A stretch of DNA of 64,000 bases from Vibrio salilacus (lineage in GTDB: Bacteria; Pseudomonadota; Gammaproteobacteria; Enterobacterales; Vibrionaceae): the NCBI RefSeq assembly GCF_002811245.1, contig NZ_NIVQ01000002.1, positions 209,491 through 273,490 on the forward strand, read 5' to 3'. Under the pieces are notes generated by a model, which was not told the DNA's origin, did no database searches, and worked only from the letters and a program-made list of their open reading frames with translations. Every line of letters begins with the position of its first letter. Within the stretch, counting starts at the first letter, position 1. Position numbers and translations under genes: made by a program. Shown one piece after another: positions 31,121 to 38,852 of this stretch.

Positions 31121-31310
31121 CACGTTATAAGCGCATTCCCATGCGTGGGAATGGTGCCGTTATTTCGATATCGTCACACCCAATTCATTAAACACTCCCA
31201 CGTTATAAGCGCATTCCCATGCGTGGGAATAGTGCCGTTATTTCGATATCGTCACACCCAATTCATTAAACACTCCCACGTTATAAGCGCATTCCCATGC
31301 GTGGGAATGG
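31121..31310. repeat. 78-bp tandem repeat, 2.4 copies, with a hairpin core
   Basis: Copies start at 31121, 31199 and 31277 with a period of exactly 78 bp; the third stops after 34 bp. Copies 1 and 2 differ at one base in the spacer. Each contains ATTCCCA-TGCG-TGGGAAT, a 7-bp stem with a four-base loop. The array begins at the right end of the IS21 element. Confidence 0.85.
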
Positions 31311-31718
31311 CTGTCTGACCTTCATATCTTGAAATTTAATTGGGTTAAACAACCCTATGTAATAACCACATTCTCATGTATGGAGTAATTGAATGATGTG
31401 ATACGCCCTAACTAACCAAGCTAGCTCGACTTAGAGTCTTGTTTAGGAAACTTCAGAATTGGTAATTTAAAAGTGCAATGAGCGCGAAATACAACATAAC
31501 GCTCGGTTTAATCAAATGGCGGGTATTAATGTCGAGTCAACCAATCATTGATCCAGAAATAGCTACCAGATTAGATATGCAAAAACAGAAACCAAACATT
31601 AAGCATTTGATTTGTAATAACATAAAAGAAAAAGTAACAGACTCAGATCCCCTAACCAAGTTTTATTAGACTATTTGAGATCTTGTTTAGGACTCAAAGA
31701 TGTATGCCTGAATAGATA
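31311..31718. other. Non-coding island DNA between repeat array and hip operators
   Basis: A 63-codon frame at 31478-31669 has no recognisable similarity and I do not call it a gene. The word TCTTGTTTAGGA occurs at 31437-31448 and again at 31681-31692, flanking that frame, perhaps a trace of an inserted element. Nothing else is supported. Confidence 0.4.
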
Positions 31719-31875
31719 TATCCTATAGAGGGGTAAAGCATTATCTATCCCCCGAAAGGGATAAGGCACTATCTATCCCCTAAAAGGGATAATGCGCTAT
31801 CTATCCCCCAGAAGGGATAGTGCATTATCTATCCCCTGAAAAGGATAGTCATGTTATTATCGCTTGTAAGGGATA
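31719..31875 (+). promoter_or_regulatory. Array of HipB-type operators (four perfect, two degenerate)
   Basis: Four perfect TATCC-N8-GGATA sites lie at 31746-31763, 31774-31791, 31802-31819 and 31830-31847, each starting 28 bp after the last. Near-matches continue at 31858-31875 (TATCG, again 28 bp on) and 31719-31736 (right half GGTAA, 27 bp before). E. coli HipB is known to bind this same consensus upstream of hipBA. The array ends 92 bp before the hipB ATG. Confidence 0.85.
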
Positions 31876-31967
31876 ATATCACTAAAAATCTATAGCAAAT
31901 TTTGAATATAGGTCGAATAGGTTATGCGGATCTCACTAGATAAACAGGCTACTCGGGGGTAGTACAA

Positions 31968-32216
31968 ATGATATATAGCCCAAAACAACTCGCAGACAGA
32001 ATGCTACTCATCAGGCAAAAAAATCGCTGGAGTCAAAGTGAGCTAGCAAAAAAAGTAGGTTTAAAACAATCGACTATTTCTAACTTTGAAAATAATCCTA
32101 GTGGAACAACACTTTCAACCTTTTTCAAGCTGCTCCAAGCGATGGAGTTGACAGTAAGTGTTAATGAAAAAAATCATAAGCCAGAGAGCAATACTAATAG
32201 TGATGAGGATTGGTGA
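31968..32216 (+). CDS. hipB: HipB antitoxin, HTH transcriptional repressor
   Basis: DNA-binding antitoxin that neutralises HipA and represses the operon. The 82-residue protein has an XRE/Cro-type helix-turn-helix (QSELAKKVGLKQSTISNFEN, residues about 23-42) close to E. coli HipB, a short beta strand (ELTVSVN) and a flexible tail ending in Trp, as E. coli HipB does. It starts 92 bp after the operator array. Its stop overlaps the hipA ATG (TGATG), so toxin synthesis is coupled to antitoxin synthesis. Confidence 0.9.
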   Translation: MIYSPKQLADRMLLIRQKNRWSQSELAKKVGLKQSTISNFENNPSGTTLSTFFKLLQAMELTVSVNEKNHKPESNTNSDEDW

Positions 32217-33529
32217 TGCAAGAATTAGTCGCATATATGAACGGAGAGCTTGTTGGTAGATTACAAAAACAAACAAATGGAGCACATTCTTTCAAATATG
32301 ACCCTAGCTGGATTGATAGTGATAAAGCCCGCCCTTTATCACTATCATTAAAACTACAACTAAATTCTATAAAGTCAGACGCAGTCATCAACTACTTTGA
32401 TAACCTTTTGCCTGACGCCCCAAAAGTTCGAGACAGAATTGTAGCAAGATACAAGGCAGCATCTAAACAGCCATTTGATCTTCTCAAAGAAGTTGGGAAA
32501 GATAGTGTTGGAGCAATCTCATTATTGCCTCCAGATCAACCTTACAAAGAAGAGCCTCTTAGCTATAAAATATTAGACGAGAACAAACTTGAAAATGTAC
32601 TTCTCGCCTACAAGTCGGACATCCCACTAGGAATGCTAGAAGAGGAAGATGATTTTAGGATTTCTGTAGCAGGCGCCCAAGAAAAAACAGCTCTACTTCG
32701 CTTCAACGAACAATGGTGTATACCAAAAGGTAATACACCAACAACACACATTATAAAGTTACCTATCGGTGAGATACAGCAAGCTCAAGCAACATTGGAT
32801 TTAACAGATAGTGTTGAAAATGAATTCTTATGTATTGAGTTAGCTCGGGAGCTTGGTTTTCAAGTACCTAAAGTTGAAATCATCCAAACAAGTGAAGTAA
32901 AAGCATTAGCAGTAGAGCGCTTTGATAGACGTTGGAACCGTGATAAAACAAAACTATTGCGTTTGCCACAGGAAGATATTTGCCAGGTAAAAGGGATGCC
33001 CTCATCTATCAAATATGAATCTCAAGGTGGACCTGGAATTGCAGAAATAATGGATCTATTAATGGGTTCTAACAATGCAATCGAAGATCAATATAACTTT
33101 ATGAAATTCCAAGTTTTTCAATGGGCAATCGGCGCAACAGATGGACATGCTAAAAACTTTTCTATCTTTATAGAAAAAGGAGGAAGCTACAGACTAACCC
33201 CTTTCTACGACATTTTATCAGCATACCCAGTACTAGGAGGAAAAGGCCTAAACATTCGGAAGTTAAAGCTTGCTATGGGGTTAAAAGCAACCAAGGGTAA
33301 AAAGTATGAGATAAGTAAAATCTATCCTCGTCACTTTATTGATACAGCTAAGCATGTAGGTTTTGACCAAGAAAAAATGCAAGCGATTCTTGATGAAATG
33401 CAAGTTGAAATGCCTAAAGCTATTGAGCGCTTAAAATCCAGATTACCTAAAGAGTTCCCGACTCAAATTGCTGACTCTATCTTCAACAACTCACTTAATA
33501 TGACTGAAAAACTAAAACTAGGTAGCTAA
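32216..33529 (+). CDS. hipA: HipA toxin, serine/threonine protein kinase
   Basis: Kinase toxin which in E. coli phosphorylates glutamyl-tRNA synthetase and drives persistence. The 437-residue length is near that of E. coli HipA (440). Ser150 in FRISVAGAQEKTALL matches the autophosphorylated Ser150; catalytic Asp is in GATDGHAKNFS and the metal-binding Asp in LTPFYDI. ATG 32216 is used rather than a TTG six bases earlier. All catalytic parts are present, so it is probably active. Similarity to the enteric HipA is unusually high for a vibrio island gene. Confidence 0.92.
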   Translation: MQELVAYMNGELVGRLQKQTNGAHSFKYDPSWIDSDKARPLSLSLKLQLNSIKSDAVINYFDNLLPDAPKVRDRIVARYKAASKQPFDLLKEVGKDSVGAISLLPPDQPYKEEPLSYKILDENKLENVLLAYKSDIPLGMLEEEDDFRISVAGAQEKTALLRFNEQWCIPKGNTPTTHIIKLPIGEIQQAQATLDLTDSVENEFLCIELARELGFQVPKVEIIQTSEVKALAVERFDRRWNRDKTKLLRLPQEDICQVKGMPSSIKYESQGGPGIAEIMDLLMGSNNAIEDQYNFMKFQVFQWAIGATDGHAKNFSIFIEKGGSYRLTPFYDILSAYPVLGGKGLNIRKLKLAMGLKATKGKKYEISKIYPRHFIDTAKHVGFDQEKMQAILDEMQVEMPKAIERLKSRLPKEFPTQIADSIFNNSLNMTEKLKLGS

Positions 33530-33563
33530 GACGTAAGCGCCCATGAACCTACGGGGCGGTTTG

Positions 33564-33815
33564 CTAATGTTTGAAGTTCCATGGTAGAAGCGCATCTATA
33601 TTAGGCTCAGCTTTCGCTGTCTCGACGATGCTGTAAAGTATCGTACTCACTTCAGCCTCATTTGGGTTGGTCGAGAAGAGCCAGTTTTTTCTGCCAATGA
33701 CCAGCGGCTTAATTGCACGTTCAGCACGGTTATTGTCGATAGTTAAGTGGCTGTCGTCAATGTAGCGAATAAGTTTCGGCCATTGTCCGAGCGTGTATTC
33801 TATCGCTTTACCTGA
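33564..33815 (-). pseudogene. IS66-family transposase fragment (C-terminal part)
   Basis: Translating the minus strand from about 33815 to the TAG at 33564-33566 gives a typical IS66 TnpC C-terminus: GKAIEYTLGQWPKLIRYID, LTIDNNRAERAIKPLVIGRK and NWLFS with a final AEPNIDALLPWNFKH. About 80 residues remain of a protein normally around 500 long. The rest of the element, including its ends, is not seen. Confidence 0.8.
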
Positions 33816-34114
33816 CCATTACATGGATAAAACTAAGATCTTTCATGAGCATGTTCAAAGTACAGTCAACATCAGCCCTGTATTGCCTTTGATATGAGTT
33901 TATAAAGCACTTGATATATCCACACCATAGTAGCACTCCTTCGGTATCAACTAGGATTTGGCAATACATCGATGCCCAACTCCCCAATGTAAACAAAGCA
34001 CGTACTAACATTGAAAGGGGAATAGTAAGCATGGTAATTCAGTTAGTTACATTAAGCTTCACGCTTACTTGACTAGTTACTTGACTAGTTACTTGACTAA
34101 AAATAGCAAAAACG
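33816..34114. other. Non-coding right end of the island
   Basis: No gene is supported; a 74-codon minus-strand frame here has no similarity I recognise. The word TTGACTAGTTAC is repeated nearly three times between 34067 and 34101. The tRNA terminator follows. Confidence 0.4.
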
Positions 34115-34149
34115 AAAAAGGGCGTAGCAAGTACTAACCTGCTACGCCC
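34115..34149 (-). terminator. Terminator of tRNA-Arg (island-derived side)
   Basis: GGGCGTAGCA and TGCTACGCCC form a perfect 10-bp stem followed on the minus strand by TTTTTCGTTTTT, ten bases past the tRNA CCA end. Confidence 0.85.
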
Positions 34150-34157
34150 CGAAATAA

Positions 34158-34183
34158 ATGGCACGCCCTGTAGGATTCGAACC
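34158..34183 (-). repeat. Right attachment repeat within tRNA-Arg
   Basis: Identical over 26 bp to 28076-28101. Here the repeat is part of the complete tRNA gene. Confidence 0.85.
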
Positions 34184-34235
34184 TACGACCACATCCTTAG
34201 AAGGGACGTGCTCTATCCAGCTGAGCTAAGGGCGC
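34159..34235 (-). tRNA. tRNA-Arg (anticodon UCU)
   Basis: A 77-nt cloverleaf on the minus strand: acceptor GCGCCCT, D-arm AGCTCAGCTGGATAGAGC, anticodon loop CTTCTAA (anticodon TCT) on a CGTCC/GGATG stem, T-arm with GGTTCGAATCC and encoded CCA. Position 1-72 is a G-U wobble rather than the G-C of E. coli. It reads AGA/AGG codons and serves as the integration site of the island to its left. Confidence 0.93.
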
Positions 34236-34351
34236 GCTACAGGGACAGAATTATACGAGTTCAAACTGTTAACACAAGAGCTTTTGTTAACAATCTATCC
34301 TGAATGAACAAAAAAAAGTCACCACAGCATTCATTGCTTAAATTTACCACG

Positions 34352-34367
34352 AAGCAAACGTTTGCTT
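34352..34367 (+). promoter_or_regulatory. PurR operator upstream of folD
   Basis: AAGCAAACGTTTGCTT is a perfect 16-bp palindrome that fits the PurR box (consensus ACGCAAACGTTTNCNT). It lies 71 bp before the folD ATG. folD as a purine-regulon member fits its role in supplying one-carbon units. Confidence 0.75.
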
Positions 34368-34437
34368 ATAGATGTTCATTAAATAATTTGCGACAATGCG
34401 CGGCAAATAAGTCGCCATTCATTTCTTAAGGAAAGTC

Positions 34438-35298
34438 ATGACAGCTCAAAATATCGATGGAACTCTTATTTCTCAAACTGTGCGCTCTGAAGTTGCGGCA
34501 CGAGTAAAGGCTCGCAAAGAAGCGGGGTTACGTGCCCCAGGACTTGCAGTAGTGCTAGTTGGCGAAGACGCCGCATCACAAGTGTATGTGGGTAGCAAGC
34601 GCCGCGCGTGTGAAGAGGTAGGATTTGTATCCAAGTCATTTGATTTACCCGCCAGCACAAGTGAACAAGACCTTCTCGCATTAATTGATGAGCTAAACAA
34701 CGACGCTGAGATCGACGGTATCTTAGTTCAACTTCCGCTACCAGCGGGCATCGATACCACTCACGTTCTCGAACGCATCCACCCTGAAAAAGATGTCGAT
34801 GGCTTTCACCCATACAATGTCGGGCGCCTAGCACAACGCATTCCTAAGCTTCGCTCATGTACGCCAAAAGGCATTATTACCCTACTTGACCGTTATAACA
34901 TCGATCTACGTGGTAAACATGCGGTTGTTGTTGGTGCTTCCAACATCGTCGGCCGCCCGATGACCTTAGAGCTATTGCTTGCGGGTTGTACGACAACCAC
35001 ATGTCACCGTTTTACCAAAGATTTAGAAGGCCATGTTCGTCAAGCCGATGTCGTGGTAGTTGCGGTAGGTAAGCCGAACTTCATCCCTGGTAACTGGATT
35101 AAAGATGGTGCAGTCGTGGTTGATGTTGGTATTAACCGTTTAGAGTCTGGCAAGCTTGTCGGGGATATTGACTACGCAAATGCAAAAGAGCACGCAAGTT
35201 TCATCACGCCAGTCCCTGGTGGTGTTGGCCCAATGACAGTCGCTAGCTTGATTGAGAACACCATGCTCGCCTGTGAGCAGTTCCACACCAAAAAATAA
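34438..35298 (+). CDS. folD: Bifunctional methylenetetrahydrofolate dehydrogenase/cyclohydrolase
   Basis: Interconverts 5,10-methylene-, methenyl- and 10-formyl-THF, feeding purine and formyl-methionine synthesis. The 286-residue protein has the catalytic Lys54 in [13 protein letters not shown], the substrate loop [11 protein letters not shown], the Rossmann segment [12 protein letters not shown] and the C-terminal [21 protein letters not shown] precedes the ATG. A PurR box lies upstream and a terminator follows. Confidence 0.96.
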   Translation: MTAQNIDGTLISQTVRSEVAARVKARKEAGLRAPGLAVVLVGEDAASQVYVGSKRRACEEVGFVSKSFDLPASTSEQDLLALIDELNNDAEIDGILVQLPLPAGIDTTHVLERIHPEKDVDGFHPYNVGRLAQRIPKLRSCTPKGIITLLDRYNIDLRGKHAVVVGASNIVGRPMTLELLLAGCTTTTCHRFTKDLEGHVRQADVVVVAVGKPNFIPGNWIKDGAVVVDVGINRLESGKLVGDIDYANAKEHASFITPVPGGVGPMTVASLIENTMLACEQFHTKK

Positions 35299-35322
35299 TC
35301 TCCAACAAGATCGAGATAAAGC

Positions 35323-35354
35323 AACGGGCAGCTCATTGGGCTGCCCGTTTTATT
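35323..35354 (+). terminator. folD terminator
   Basis: AACGGGCAGC and GCTGCCCGTT form a stem followed by TTATTT, about 25 bp after the folD stop. Confidence 0.85.
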
Positions 35355-35406
35355 TAGATTCAACTCAAAGCGCACAAGCCTAACCGCTTATACCCTATAC
35401 GCCTTG

Positions 35407-36606
35407 TTACAAACTAAGAATAACACCTGCAATAGAGGCACTCATTAAATTGGCCATCACGCCCGCTGCAATGGCGCGGAATCCATATTTAGAAATAAAC
35501 GGACGTTTCTCGGGCACTAGACTACCTAGCCCACCAATCAACATCGCCATGGTTGAAATATTAGCAAAACCACATAATGCAAAGGTAACAATCGCTTGCG
35601 AGTGTTCACTTAATTGACTCTGCACTTCCATCAATTGAATAAAAGCGACAAACTCATTAACTACAATTTTATTGCCAATTAAAGATCCTGCGGTAACCGC
35701 TTCATGCCAAGGAATACCCAGTAACCACGCGACTGGCGCAAACAAGTAGCCAAGGATAAGTTCAAAGCTCAACGAAACCCCAATTAAGTTCCCAATCCAG
35801 CCAAGCATGCCGTTAAGCATGGCAATCACACTGATGAATGCCAGCAACGTTGCACCAACTGCAACCGCAATTCGTAAACCCGACATCGCACCATCTGCCA
35901 TAGCTTCAACAACATTAGTCGCTTTGGGCATTTCTGCGTTATCAAGCTCAGTGACACTATCGATCGTTTCGGTCTCTGGCACTAAGATTTTGGCCATTAA
36001 CAAACCTGCTGGCGCTGACATAAACGCTGCAGCAATCAAATAGTTGAGATCCACGCCCAATGACGCGTAACCGACCAAAGTGCCACCAGCTACAGACGCC
36101 AGTCCACCAGTCATCACTGCGAAAAATTGTGAATTTGTCATTTGTTTAAGGTAAGGCTTTACCACTAACGGGGCTTCTATCATGCCAACAAAAATGTTCG
36201 CCGTTGCCGAAAGCGACTCAGCGCGGCCAATACCAAGTAGTTTTTGCAAACCACCGCCAATGAAGTTAATCACTTTGGGCATCAACCCAATATGATAAAG
36301 GCCTGAAATCAGAGCAGAAAAGAAAATGATGATACCAAGCACGTTGATCGCAAAAGTAAACCCCCCCGTAGCTAAACCACCAAATAAGAAAGTAATACCT
36401 TCTTGTCCATAATTAATCAGGTTAGACACTGCGCCCGTAACGCTGCTTAACGCCTCTTTGCCCGCCGGAACATAAAGTACCAACAAGGCAAAGGTAATTT
36501 GCAGAACAAACGCCAGTGAAACGGTTTTAAAGTTGATTTGCTTTCTATTTGTAGACAGTAGCCAAGCGGTGAATAGTATGGCGACGATACCAAATATTGA
36601 GTTCAT
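35407..36606 (-). CDS. NupC-family concentrative nucleoside transporter
   Basis: Inner-membrane cation-coupled nucleoside importer (CNT/NupC family). ATG at 36606 (MNSIFGIVAILFTAWLLSTN) starts the first membrane helix; an upstream extension from 36675 is hydrophilic and unconserved. Motifs include FVLQITFALLVLYVPAGKEAL, EAPLVVKPYL (substrate-binding helix), SLIGNKIVVNEFVAF and ALCGFANISTMAMLIGGLGSLVP. About 399 residues and ten to eleven hydrophobic segments. A PurR-like site lies upstream. Vibrios encode several paralogues, so I give no symbol. Confidence 0.88.
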   Translation of the reverse strand: MNSIFGIVAILFTAWLLSTNRKQINFKTVSLAFVLQITFALLVLYVPAGKEALSSVTGAVSNLINYGQEGITFLFGGLATGGFTFAINVLGIIIFFSALISGLYHIGLMPKVINFIGGGLQKLLGIGRAESLSATANIFVGMIEAPLVVKPYLKQMTNSQFFAVMTGGLASVAGGTLVGYASLGVDLNYLIAAAFMSAPAGLLMAKILVPETETIDSVTELDNAEMPKATNVVEAMADGAMSGLRIAVAVGATLLAFISVIAMLNGMLGWIGNLIGVSLSFELILGYLFAPVAWLLGIPWHEAVTAGSLIGNKIVVNEFVAFIQLMEVQSQLSEHSQAIVTFALCGFANISTMAMLIGGLGSLVPEKRPFISKYGFRAIAAGVMANLMSASIAGVILSL

Positions 36607-36749
36607 AAAATGAATCCGACAAAAAGGGGGAACAAGAGTGGCGTCGGAGTCTATGGATTTAAAAACGAGATGCAAGTCACAGTTGTTAAATGGATGTATT
36701 TTATGCCGAGCAAAAAAACACCACCACCTTAACTCGTTGATTAAAATAC

Positions 36750-36765
36750 ATATAAACGTTTGCTT
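36750..36765 (-). promoter_or_regulatory. PurR-like half-conserved box upstream of the nucleoside transporter
   Basis: ATATAAACGTTTGCTT matches the perfect folD box at 13 of 16 positions, with a complete right half. It lies about 145 bp before the transporter ATG and 70 bp from the end of the LysR gene. Its role is inferred. Confidence 0.4.
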
Positions 36766-36835
36766 AAATCGAACTTTTCTATTTGGAAATTATGTTTATG
36801 GAATAGGAAAAACTTATTAGTGAACACCTGTCTAA

Positions 36836-37777
36836 TCAAGGTCGTTGTACATATGGCGCGAGCTTTTTATCCCAGTGACACGGATTACCGATTTTTTGTT
36901 TAATAAACTCAATAACAGCGACTGTCTTCTTAGGCAAATAATGACGACTTGGATAAACCGCATAAAACGGCATACTTTGGCAAGCACACCAATCGGGAAA
37001 CAACTGAATCAGTTGCCCACGCTTAAACTCGTCACCAATCAGATAAGTTGCGAGATATGCAATCCCCCACCCTGCCACCGCTGCATCGCGAACCGCTTCA
37101 GCCAAATCTACCGAGTAGTTGCCCGACACTTTGATATTCAGTTGCTCTTGATGGTTGCTGAACGCCCATCGAGTGTAATCTCTCTCCCAACTACGATAGA
37201 TCAAGCAGTTATGATCGATTAGCTCACTGGGGTGAATGGGGGTTTGATGCTTGACTAAGTAATCAGGAGACGCAGCCACCACAAATTGCGAGTCAGCCAA
37301 ACGCTGAGCCACGTATCCTTCGGGTAAATGTTCATTGTTGGTGATCCAAAGATCTAGCCCTTCTTCTAGCATGTCCACCTTGTAATCAAAAAGATGAACT
37401 TCAACTTGCAGATTGGGATACTGTTGCCGCAACTCATCAATAGCAGGAATGATATGCAACGTCCCAAACGACTGAGATAAGCCGATCTTAACCAAACCTG
37501 CGACTTCGTCTCGCTGGCTTTCCACTTCAAGATTTGCCTCACCGACAACCGACACTAAGTGAACACAATGCTGGTGAAACTTCTGTCCCACTTCTGTTGG
37601 CGTAAAACTGCGGGTAGTACGTTGTACAAGCTTTACACCTAATGAGGACTCCAACTGAGCCAATTGTTTGCTGACATGAGAAACCGACACTTCAAGACTC
37701 TTGGCAGCTAAAGTAAAGTTCTTATGTTTTAGCAAAGCGGCAAAGATCACCATTTGCGCAGCACGTTCTGAAAGCAC
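36836..37777 (-). CDS. LysR-family transcriptional regulator
   Basis: A 313-residue regulator with an N-terminal winged HTH (residues 1-60: AALLKHKNFTLAAKSLEVS, VSHVSKQLAQLESSLGVKLV, RTTRSFTPTEVG) and a type-2 periplasmic-binding-like effector domain (VKIGLSQSFGTLHIIPAI, ASPDYLVKHQTP). The C-terminus is complete. Target and ligand are unknown. It lies between nupC and the lytic transglycosylase on the same strand, with a terminator upstream, so it is autonomous. Confidence 0.88.
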   Translation of the reverse strand: MLSERAAQMVIFAALLKHKNFTLAAKSLEVSVSHVSKQLAQLESSLGVKLVQRTTRSFTPTEVGQKFHQHCVHLVSVVGEANLEVESQRDEVAGLVKIGLSQSFGTLHIIPAIDELRQQYPNLQVEVHLFDYKVDMLEEGLDLWITNNEHLPEGYVAQRLADSQFVVAASPDYLVKHQTPIHPSELIDHNCLIYRSWERDYTRWAFSNHQEQLNIKVSGNYSVDLAEAVRDAAVAGWGIAYLATYLIGDEFKRGQLIQLFPDWCACQSMPFYAVYPSRHYLPKKTVAVIEFIKQKIGNPCHWDKKLAPYVQRP

Positions 37778-37794
37778 ATTCTCTCCAAAATGAA

Positions 37795-37818
37795 AAAGGA
37801 GCTCAATTGAACTCCTTT
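37795..37818 (-). terminator. Terminator after the lytic transglycosylase gene
   Basis: AAAGGAG and CTCCTTT pair around an imperfect centre, followed on the minus strand by TTCATTTT. It is 16 bp past the stop. Confidence 0.55.
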
Positions 37819-37833
37819 GAATATATTGTTTAT

Positions 37834-38805
37834 TTATAAACTAATTCTATCCGCCAAATGACTGACGGCAAGAGCGAAGTAGTAAGAGCGATTCCACTTC
37901 ATTAAAACATTGTAGTTATTGTACACCAGATAAACACGACCATTAGCGTCATCAGGAGCGATCAACCAAGCCTTAATATCCTTATCAAGTTTGGGCAGCG
38001 GACGACCATCGTAGCGAGTGACGCCAAGCTCACTCCACTGCTGTAAATACTTACCTTTCTCGTCACTACGACCTTGAATGTTGGTATCAAACCCTTGCGG
38101 CAGTTTAACCTGACGCCCCCAAGTGTATGTATCACTCCAGCCTGATTGACTGAGATAATTGGCCGCAGAAGCAAAAACATCCGCTTCAGTGTTCCAAATA
38201 TCTTTCTTACCATCCTCATTGCCGTCAGCGGCAAAGGCAAGAAACGAACTCGGCATAAATTGACATTGCCCCATCGCGCCAGCCCAAGAGCCTTTGAAAT
38301 CGTTGAAATCGATATGCCCTTCCTCAAGGATTTGCAGCGCAGCCATAGTTTCTTTGCGGAAAAAGGCCTCTCTTCGCCCATCGTAAGCAAGGGTCGCCAG
38401 AGCATCAATCACTGGGTAGTGACCAGTAAAAGTACCAAAGTTACTCTCGACTCCCCAAAGTGCGACAATAAAACGTGGTTGAACGCCATATTGGTCGCCA
38501 ATCCGACTCAGATCAGCGTAATGCTTCTGGTAGAGATCTTTGGCTTGTTTGACTTTCCAGTCTGGCACAGCGCGTGGAATGTACTCATCAAGAGTGAGCC
38601 TTTTCTCTGGCTGGTTTTTATCCGCTTTAACCGCACGCGGTTTATGCTTGACATCTGAAAATGCCTGGTTGAGCACTTGTTCTGAAATACCTTTTTGACG
38701 GGCTTCTTGTTTTAAGCCTTCGACATATTGTTCGAAGCTCGCTGGGTTGGCATTCACCGAACTGGCGAGAGCGAGACCTAATACGACTGACAGTAGTTTT
38801 TTCAC
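37834..38805 (-). CDS. Lytic murein transglycosylase, MltB family
   Basis: Periplasmic enzyme that cleaves the MurNAc-GlcNAc bond forming 1,6-anhydro ends. The start is GTG at 38805, with AAGGAGG five bases upstream; it opens a signal peptide (MKKLLSVVLGLALASSVNA). No lipobox cysteine is seen, so this is the soluble MltB_2-type rather than lipoprotein MltB. Catalytic Glu is in VALWGVESNFG; also YDGRREAFF, GSWAGAMGQCQFMPSSF and ADGNEDGKKDIW. About 323 residues. Confidence 0.88.
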   Translation of the reverse strand: MKKLLSVVLGLALASSVNANPASFEQYVEGLKQEARQKGISEQVLNQAFSDVKHKPRAVKADKNQPEKRLTLDEYIPRAVPDWKVKQAKDLYQKHYADLSRIGDQYGVQPRFIVALWGVESNFGTFTGHYPVIDALATLAYDGRREAFFRKETMAALQILEEGHIDFNDFKGSWAGAMGQCQFMPSSFLAFAADGNEDGKKDIWNTEADVFASAANYLSQSGWSDTYTWGRQVKLPQGFDTNIQGRSDEKGKYLQQWSELGVTRYDGRPLPKLDKDIKAWLIAPDDANGRVYLVYNNYNVLMKWNRSYYFALAVSHLADRISL

Positions 38806-38852
38806 ATTGCCCTCCTTGAGCAATAGAATCGGCAACCTTAGTTATAGCGTTA

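Larger units (their letters stand above)
28815..31122 (+). mobile_element. IS21-family insertion sequence, truncated at its left end
   Basis: Contains istA (5'-truncated) and istB in the usual order. The right end appears to be the sequence finishing CAATCACCGAAATACGCACA near 31122, preceded by related internal repeats as in IS21 ends (TG...CA termini). I could not find the matching inverted repeat on the left, and istA lacks its start, so the left part of the element is lost. Confidence 0.75.
28076..34183. mobile_element. Degraded 6.1-kb genomic island integrated at tRNA-Arg(UCU)
   Basis: Bounded by 26-bp direct repeats of the tRNA-Arg 3' end, with the intact tRNA at the right. Contents are a partial IS21 element, repeats, a hipBA operon and an IS66 transposase fragment. 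No tyrosine recombinase remains. Base composition in the hip part is visibly more AT-rich than in the core genes around it. Confidence 0.75.

Noticed and set aside
31121..31310. Possible CRISPR array (32-bp repeats with 46-bp spacers)
   Set aside because: The spacers are nearly identical to each other (one mismatch), there are only three repeats, and no cas gene is nearby. It is a 78-bp tandem repeat.
31073..31318. 81-codon ORF over the repeat array
   Set aside because: Its repeated peptide is simply the translation of the 78-bp repeat (78 is divisible by three), with no ribosome site.
33808..34032. 74-codon minus-strand ORF beside the IS66 fragment
   Set aside because: No similarity recognised, no convincing ribosome site, and it lies in decayed island DNA.
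36670..36700. CRP site upstream of the nucleoside transporter
   Set aside because: Only one half (TGTGA on the minus strand) is good; the second half does not match.
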